NCBI GenBank assembly: GCA_019420325.1
Contig: JAHZHK010000120.1
Coordinates: 1 to 8,203, forward strand
Source of the DNA: Coriobacteriaceae bacterium
GTDB lineage: Bacteria; Actinomycetota; Coriobacteriia; Coriobacteriales; UMGS124
Direction: 5' to 3'
DNA length: 8,203 nucleotides
Shown piece by piece: positions 5,284 to 8,203 of this stretch. The notes below the pieces were generated by a model. The model saw only the letters and a list, made by a program, of their open reading frames with translations. It did no database searches and was not told the origin of the DNA. The position numbers were made by a program, and so were the translations under genes. Positions within the stretch are counted from its first letter, which is position 1. Each line of letters opens with the position of its first letter.

Positions 5284-6262
5284 TGCTGCCTCCCTTACCA
5301 TTCTCGCTGTCGGCACCCTTGTGGAGCAGGTCGCGCTTGGCGCCGCTCAGGGCCTCGGACATATGCTCCTTGAAGGACATCGGGTCCTGGCCGTCGCCGT
5401 GCTTGAGCACCTCGCCCGTGTCGAGCGAGATGGTGTCGCCCGTCTCGGGGTTGTAGATGCGCTCGTCGCGATCGTAGCCCGAGCACAGACCGCGCATGAC
5501 ACCCAGGCCAACGACCACGCAGCCGGCGATGACACCGGTGACGGGCTTGGCGATGTCCATAACATCGATGAGCGGGTTCTTCTTGGGATCGGCGACCTGG
5601 CCGTGGCGCTCGACGCCGTACTTGAGGACCTGGATGACGTGCAGGCCACCCATCTCCTCCTCGCCGTAGACGACGGCGTCGTTGAAGCCGCGCTCATGCA
5701 GGCGCTCGACGCTCTCGTGGGCGAGTTTGATCATGTCCTCGCGGTCGCCGAACTGCAGGGCCTCAGGCTGGCAGGCCGTGACGCAGGCCGGGGCCATGCC
5801 TTGGGCGATGCGGTCGACGCAGCCCGTGCACTTGTCGATGATGGAGCGCTTGAACACCCAGGGGGCGTCGGGAGCCTCGTAGTAACGGGGCACGTCGAAC
5901 GGGCACGCCATGGAGCAGTACCTGCAGCCGACGCACTTGCTCTCGTCGACCGTGACCATGCCGTACTCGGTCTTGAAGATGGCGCCGGCAGGGCAGACCT
6001 CGGCGCAAGGCGCGTCGGTGCAGTGCTGGCAGGCGCGACGGCCGAAGGCCCACTCGACGCCCTTGGGGCCACCCTCCTGCTCATCGAAGGTCACAATGAG
6101 ACGAGTGTTGCCGTTGAGGTCGATGGGGTTCTGGTGCGAGCCGCTCCACTCGTTGGAACCATCGAGGGCAGAGGGAAGGTTGTTCCAGCACTTGCAGGAA
6201 ACCTGGCAACCCTTGCACGCGGTGCAGCGTGCGGTGTCAAACAGAATCGCTTTCTCGCTCAT
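5276..6262 (-). CDS. fdnH: Formate dehydrogenase-N beta subunit, four [4Fe-4S] clusters with membrane anchor
   Basis: This 328-residue electron-transfer subunit links the catalytic subunit to cytochrome b. Sixteen cysteines in four ferredoxin-type groups should hold four [4Fe-4S] clusters: C13/16/19 and C23; C78/81/86/90; C110/113/116/120; and C145/148/160/164. As in FdnH, the first and last groups and the two middle groups likely share ligands across motifs. One hydrophobic helix (about 238-260, around PVTGVIAGCVVVGLGVMRG) matches the single C-terminal anchor of FdnH. A polar tail of about 68 residues follows, longer than in E. coli. The start is ATG 6262, with AAGGAGG 9 bases upstream. The frame opens at a TTG (6271), but that touches the Shine-Dalgarno site and cannot serve. 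It follows fdnG by 14 bases and overlaps fdnI by 8. There is no signal peptide, so export with the Tat-borne alpha subunit is expected from family knowledge. Confidence 0.95.
   Translation of the reverse strand: MSEKAILFDTARCTACKGCQVSCKCWNNLPSALDGSNEWSGSHQNPIDLNGNTRLIVTFDEQEGGPKGVEWAFGRRACQHCTDAPCAEVCPAGAIFKTEYGMVTVDESKCVGCRYCSMACPFDVPRYYEAPDAPWVFKRSIIDKCTGCVDRIAQGMAPACVTACQPEALQFGDREDMIKLAHESVERLHERGFNDAVVYGEEEMGGLHVIQVLKYGVERHGQVADPKKNPLIDVMDIAKPVTGVIAGCVVVGLGVMRGLCSGYDRDERIYNPETGDTISLDTGEVLKHGDGQDPMSFKEHMSEALSGAKRDLLHKGADSENGKGGSNE
5289..5296 (-). promoter_or_regulatory. Ribosome binding site of fdnI, inside fdnH
   Basis: AAGGGAGG on the - strand, 5 bases (CAGCA) before ATG 5283, all within the last codons of fdnH. 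It fixes the start of fdnI and, with the 8-base overlap, suggests translational coupling. Confidence 0.85.
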
Positions 6263-6271
6263 GTTGTCCAA

Positions 6272-6278
6272 CCTCCTT
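6272..6278 (-). promoter_or_regulatory. Ribosome binding site of fdnH, overlapping the fdnG stop
   Basis: AAGGAGG on the - strand shares two bases with the TAA stop of fdnG (6277-6279) and lies 9 bases before ATG 6262. The overlap implies that ribosomes finishing fdnG reload for fdnH. Confidence 0.88.
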
Positions 6279-8203
6279 AAAGCTTCTCGATGTTGACCAG
6301 GAACGCCTTGTACTCAGGCGTCTGGCTGTTTGCGTCGCCGACGTTGGGGGTCAGGTCGTTGACCATGTTCTCGTCGGAGCCGAAGAGCCTCGACCAGCCG
6401 AAGTGGTGCGTCATGCCGACCTGGTGCAGCTTCTCGCCGTTGACGGTGAAGGGCTTGAAGCGGTGCGTGACGAGCGCCGTAATCTCGATGGAGGCACGGT
6501 TGTTCCACACGCGGACCTTCTCGCCGTTCTCGATGCCCTTCTCAGCAGCGAGCTCGTAGGACATCTCGATGAACTGAGCAGGCATGGCCTCGACGAGGGC
6601 GGGGCACAGACGGGTCTGGCCGCCGGTCTGCCAATGCTCGGTGACCGAGTAGGTCGTGGCGACGATCGGGAAGTCCTTGTGCGGGGAGTGCTTCGTGGAC
6701 TCCAGGCCGCGGCCCAGGTAGCACGGGGAGTTGAGGCTGCCGTTGAACGGGTTCTCGTCCAGCGGGCTCTCGAAGGGCTCGAAGTGCTCGGGCAGGGGGC
6801 CGTCCTCCATGCCGTAGGACTCCAGGCGGGCGTTCTGCTCCCAAAGCATGAAGAATGCCTTGTTGTTGGGCGGCGTGGTGCCAGCAACGAAGTCGCCCAC
6901 GTCGCAGCCGTCGGCGTAACCGGCCTTCCACTTACCCTCGGCGTCGTCCCACTCGACGAGACGACGGTCCTCACGCCAGGGCTTGCCGTTCATGTCGGCC
7001 GAGGCGCGGTTGTAGAGGATGCGGCGGTTGTTCGGCCAAGCGAAGGCCCACTCGGAGTACAGGCCCAGGCCGGAGGTATCGACGTTGTTGCGGCGGCACA
7101 CGGGCTGGCTGGCCGGGTCGAGAGGAGCCTCGTTGTTGCTGTAGTAACCGGAGTAGATCCACATACCGCAAGAGGTGGAGCCGTCGGCGGCCAGCTCACC
7201 GTAACCGGAGAGCAGGTCGGTCTGGGGATCGGAGGAATCGCAGTTGCAGTTCGTGCCGGCAACGCGATAGCCGTTGAGAGCCCAGGCGACGGGACGGAAG
7301 TCGATCTTGCCGTCAACGTAGTAGTCCCACTTGACGTTCAGGATGGGATCGGGGTTGGCGGTCTTGGGATCGTCGTGCTCCTCCTCGTAGAGGCGGCAGA
7401 TCTCGGTCCACAGCAGGTCGCACATCTCGAGGTCGGTCTTGGCCTCATCCCACGGATCCACAGCCTGGAAACGCCACTGAATCCAACGGCCGGAGTTCAG
7501 GATGGTGCCGGGCTTCTCGTAGATGAGGGCGCACGGCAGGTAGTACACCGTGGTGTTGACCTTGGAGGGATCCATGCCCGGGCCGCGCCAGAACTCAGCG
7601 GCCTCGGTGAGCACCTGGTCGGCAACGACGAGCCAGTCGAGGTTGGCCATGGAGCGACGGATGTTGCCAGCGTTGGGGCCGGAGTGGCACGGGTTCATGC
7701 CCCAGTTGAAGTAGCCCTTGATGACGCCCTGCTGCATGAGCTCGAACGAGGAGATGTGCGTCCAGTCCTTGATCTCAGCGTCGGCGTGCGAGGGGACCTT
7801 GGGCCACCAGTCGTAGCCGTAGTCGTTCTCGACGGTAGCGTTCTCGCCGAAGAACTCCTTGAGCTGGCTGACGATGAACTTGGGCTTGTTGGTGTAGTAG
7901 CCGTCGGAGTAGGTCTGGCTCTCGAGCCAGGCACGAAGGCTCTTGCGGTCGGTGGTGTTGGACCACTTGAGGTATGCGGGCTGCTCCTGCACCAGCATGC
8001 CCATGTCCGTGGCACCCTGAACGTTGGGCTCGCCGCGCAGTGCCGCCACGCCGCCGCCGGGGACGCCGACGTTGCCGAGGAGCAGCTGCAGGATGGACAT
8101 GGCGCGGGTGTTCTGAGCGCCATAGGTGTGCTGCGTCTGGCCCAGGGCGTACAGGATGACGCCGGCCTTGCCGCGGGCACCGGACTGAGAATAGGTGGAG
8201 TAG
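6277..8203 (-). CDS. fdnG: Formate dehydrogenase-N alpha (catalytic) subunit, N-terminus beyond right edge
   Basis: The frame stays open to the window edge and encodes 641 residues, the C-terminal two thirds of a protein of about 1015 residues in E. coli. The ATG at 8100 is internal: the frame continues upstream through the family motif YALGQTQHTYGAQNTRAMS. The stretch GGGVAALRGEPNVQG has an arginine (codon 8035-8037) at the place of the catalytic Arg333 of E. coli FdhF, by my recall of the alignment. Other FdnG marks are SGRWIQW, DGSTSCG, NNRRILYNRASAD and PLPEHFEPFESPL. The last 120 residues, ending GDANSQTPEYKAFLVNIEKL, are the molybdopterin-dinucleotide binding domain. It oxidises formate to CO2 at a Mo- or W-bis-MGD site. 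The Tat signal, the N-terminal [4Fe-4S] cluster and the Sec/Cys ligand to the metal are all outside the window, so a selenoenzyme can be neither claimed nor excluded. It is followed by fdnH and fdnI. Confidence 0.95.
   Translation of the reverse strand, partial: YSTYSQSGARGKAGVILYALGQTQHTYGAQNTRAMSILQLLLGNVGVPGGGVAALRGEPNVQGATDMGMLVQEQPAYLKWSNTTDRKSLRAWLESQTYSDGYYTNKPKFIVSQLKEFFGENATVENDYGYDWWPKVPSHADAEIKDWTHISSFELMQQGVIKGYFNWGMNPCHSGPNAGNIRRSMANLDWLVVADQVLTEAAEFWRGPGMDPSKVNTTVYYLPCALIYEKPGTILNSGRWIQWRFQAVDPWDEAKTDLEMCDLLWTEICRLYEEEHDDPKTANPDPILNVKWDYYVDGKIDFRPVAWALNGYRVAGTNCNCDSSDPQTDLLSGYGELAADGSTSCGMWIYSGYYSNNEAPLDPASQPVCRRNNVDTSGLGLYSEWAFAWPNNRRILYNRASADMNGKPWREDRRLVEWDDAEGKWKAGYADGCDVGDFVAGTTPPNNKAFFMLWEQNARLESYGMEDGPLPEHFEPFESPLDENPFNGSLNSPCYLGRGLESTKHSPHKDFPIVATTYSVTEHWQTGGQTRLCPALVEAMPAQFIEMSYELAAEKGIENGEKVRVWNNRASIEITALVTHRFKPFTVNGEKLHQVGMTHHFGWSRLFGSDENMVNDLTPNVGDANSQTPEYKAFLVNIEKL

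Noticed and set aside
3295..5373. A 692-codon open frame on the + strand opposite fdhE and fdnI
   Set aside because: It starts within a terminator flank, crosses a terminator stem and two real genes antisense, and its translation resembles no protein family.
5321..6280. A 319-codon open frame on the + strand opposite fdnH
   Set aside because: It is an antisense shadow of the cysteine-rich FdnH frame; the - strand product has all sixteen cluster cysteines in place.
6277..8203. Alpha subunit as nitrate reductase, DMSO reductase or other molybdopterin enzyme
   Set aside because: Motifs throughout match FdnG, and the FdnH, FdnI and FdhE partners are specific to formate dehydrogenase.

Overview
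The window is part of a GC-rich bacterial chromosome. One partial tRNA gene lies on the + strand at the left edge, and five protein genes all lie on the - strand. Every protein gene is recognisable and none is broken; only the two edge genes are cut, by the window ends. High GC, an anaerobe-type membrane formate dehydrogenase, an SstT-like amino acid symporter and EttA would fit an anaerobic actinobacterium such as a member of the Coriobacteriia. That placement is an inference from gene content and composition judged by eye, not a computed result.

Layout, left to right. (1) Positions 1-100: the 3' part of tRNA-Pro(GGG) with encoded CCA, followed by its own rho-independent terminator, reading right. 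(2) Positions 101-155: a short spacer between two converging transcription units, with nothing else seen. (3) Positions 156-3174, reading left: sstT (Na+/serine-threonine symporter), then ettA (ABC-F translational throttle) whose GTG start directly follows the sstT stop, then a terminator hairpin. (4) Positions 3175-3312: the upstream region of sstT, holding several short dyads and a weak promoter candidate. (5) Positions 3313-4308, reading left: fdhE (formate dehydrogenase maturation protein) and a strong terminator hairpin. (6) Positions 4309-4503: the fdnI-fdhE intergenic region, with a 12-bp GC-rich terminator hairpin and, before it, two overlapping hairpins that cannot both form. (7) Positions 4504-8203, reading left: the formate dehydrogenase-N operon in the order fdnG (catalytic subunit, N-terminus beyond the right edge), fdnH (four-cluster iron-sulfur subunit with membrane anchor) and fdnI (cytochrome b subunit).

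How the genes work together. FdnGHI oxidises formate on the outer face of the membrane and passes electrons through the iron-sulfur chain and two b hemes to the quinone pool. FdhE is the dedicated maturation factor for this enzyme class and is placed directly downstream, as in the fdoGHI-fdhE operon of E. coli. A hairpin with only a short U-tract separates it from the structural genes, so it may be made at a lower level. SstT imports serine and threonine. EttA gates the first steps of translation elongation by ADP/ATP ratio and is translationally coupled to SstT here.

I see no mobile element, CRISPR array, phage gene or plainly new system. The points most worth a second look are the overlapping hairpins before fdhE, the dyad-rich sstT upstream region, the coupled sstT-ettA pair, and the extra cytoplasmic tails on FdnH and FdnI.
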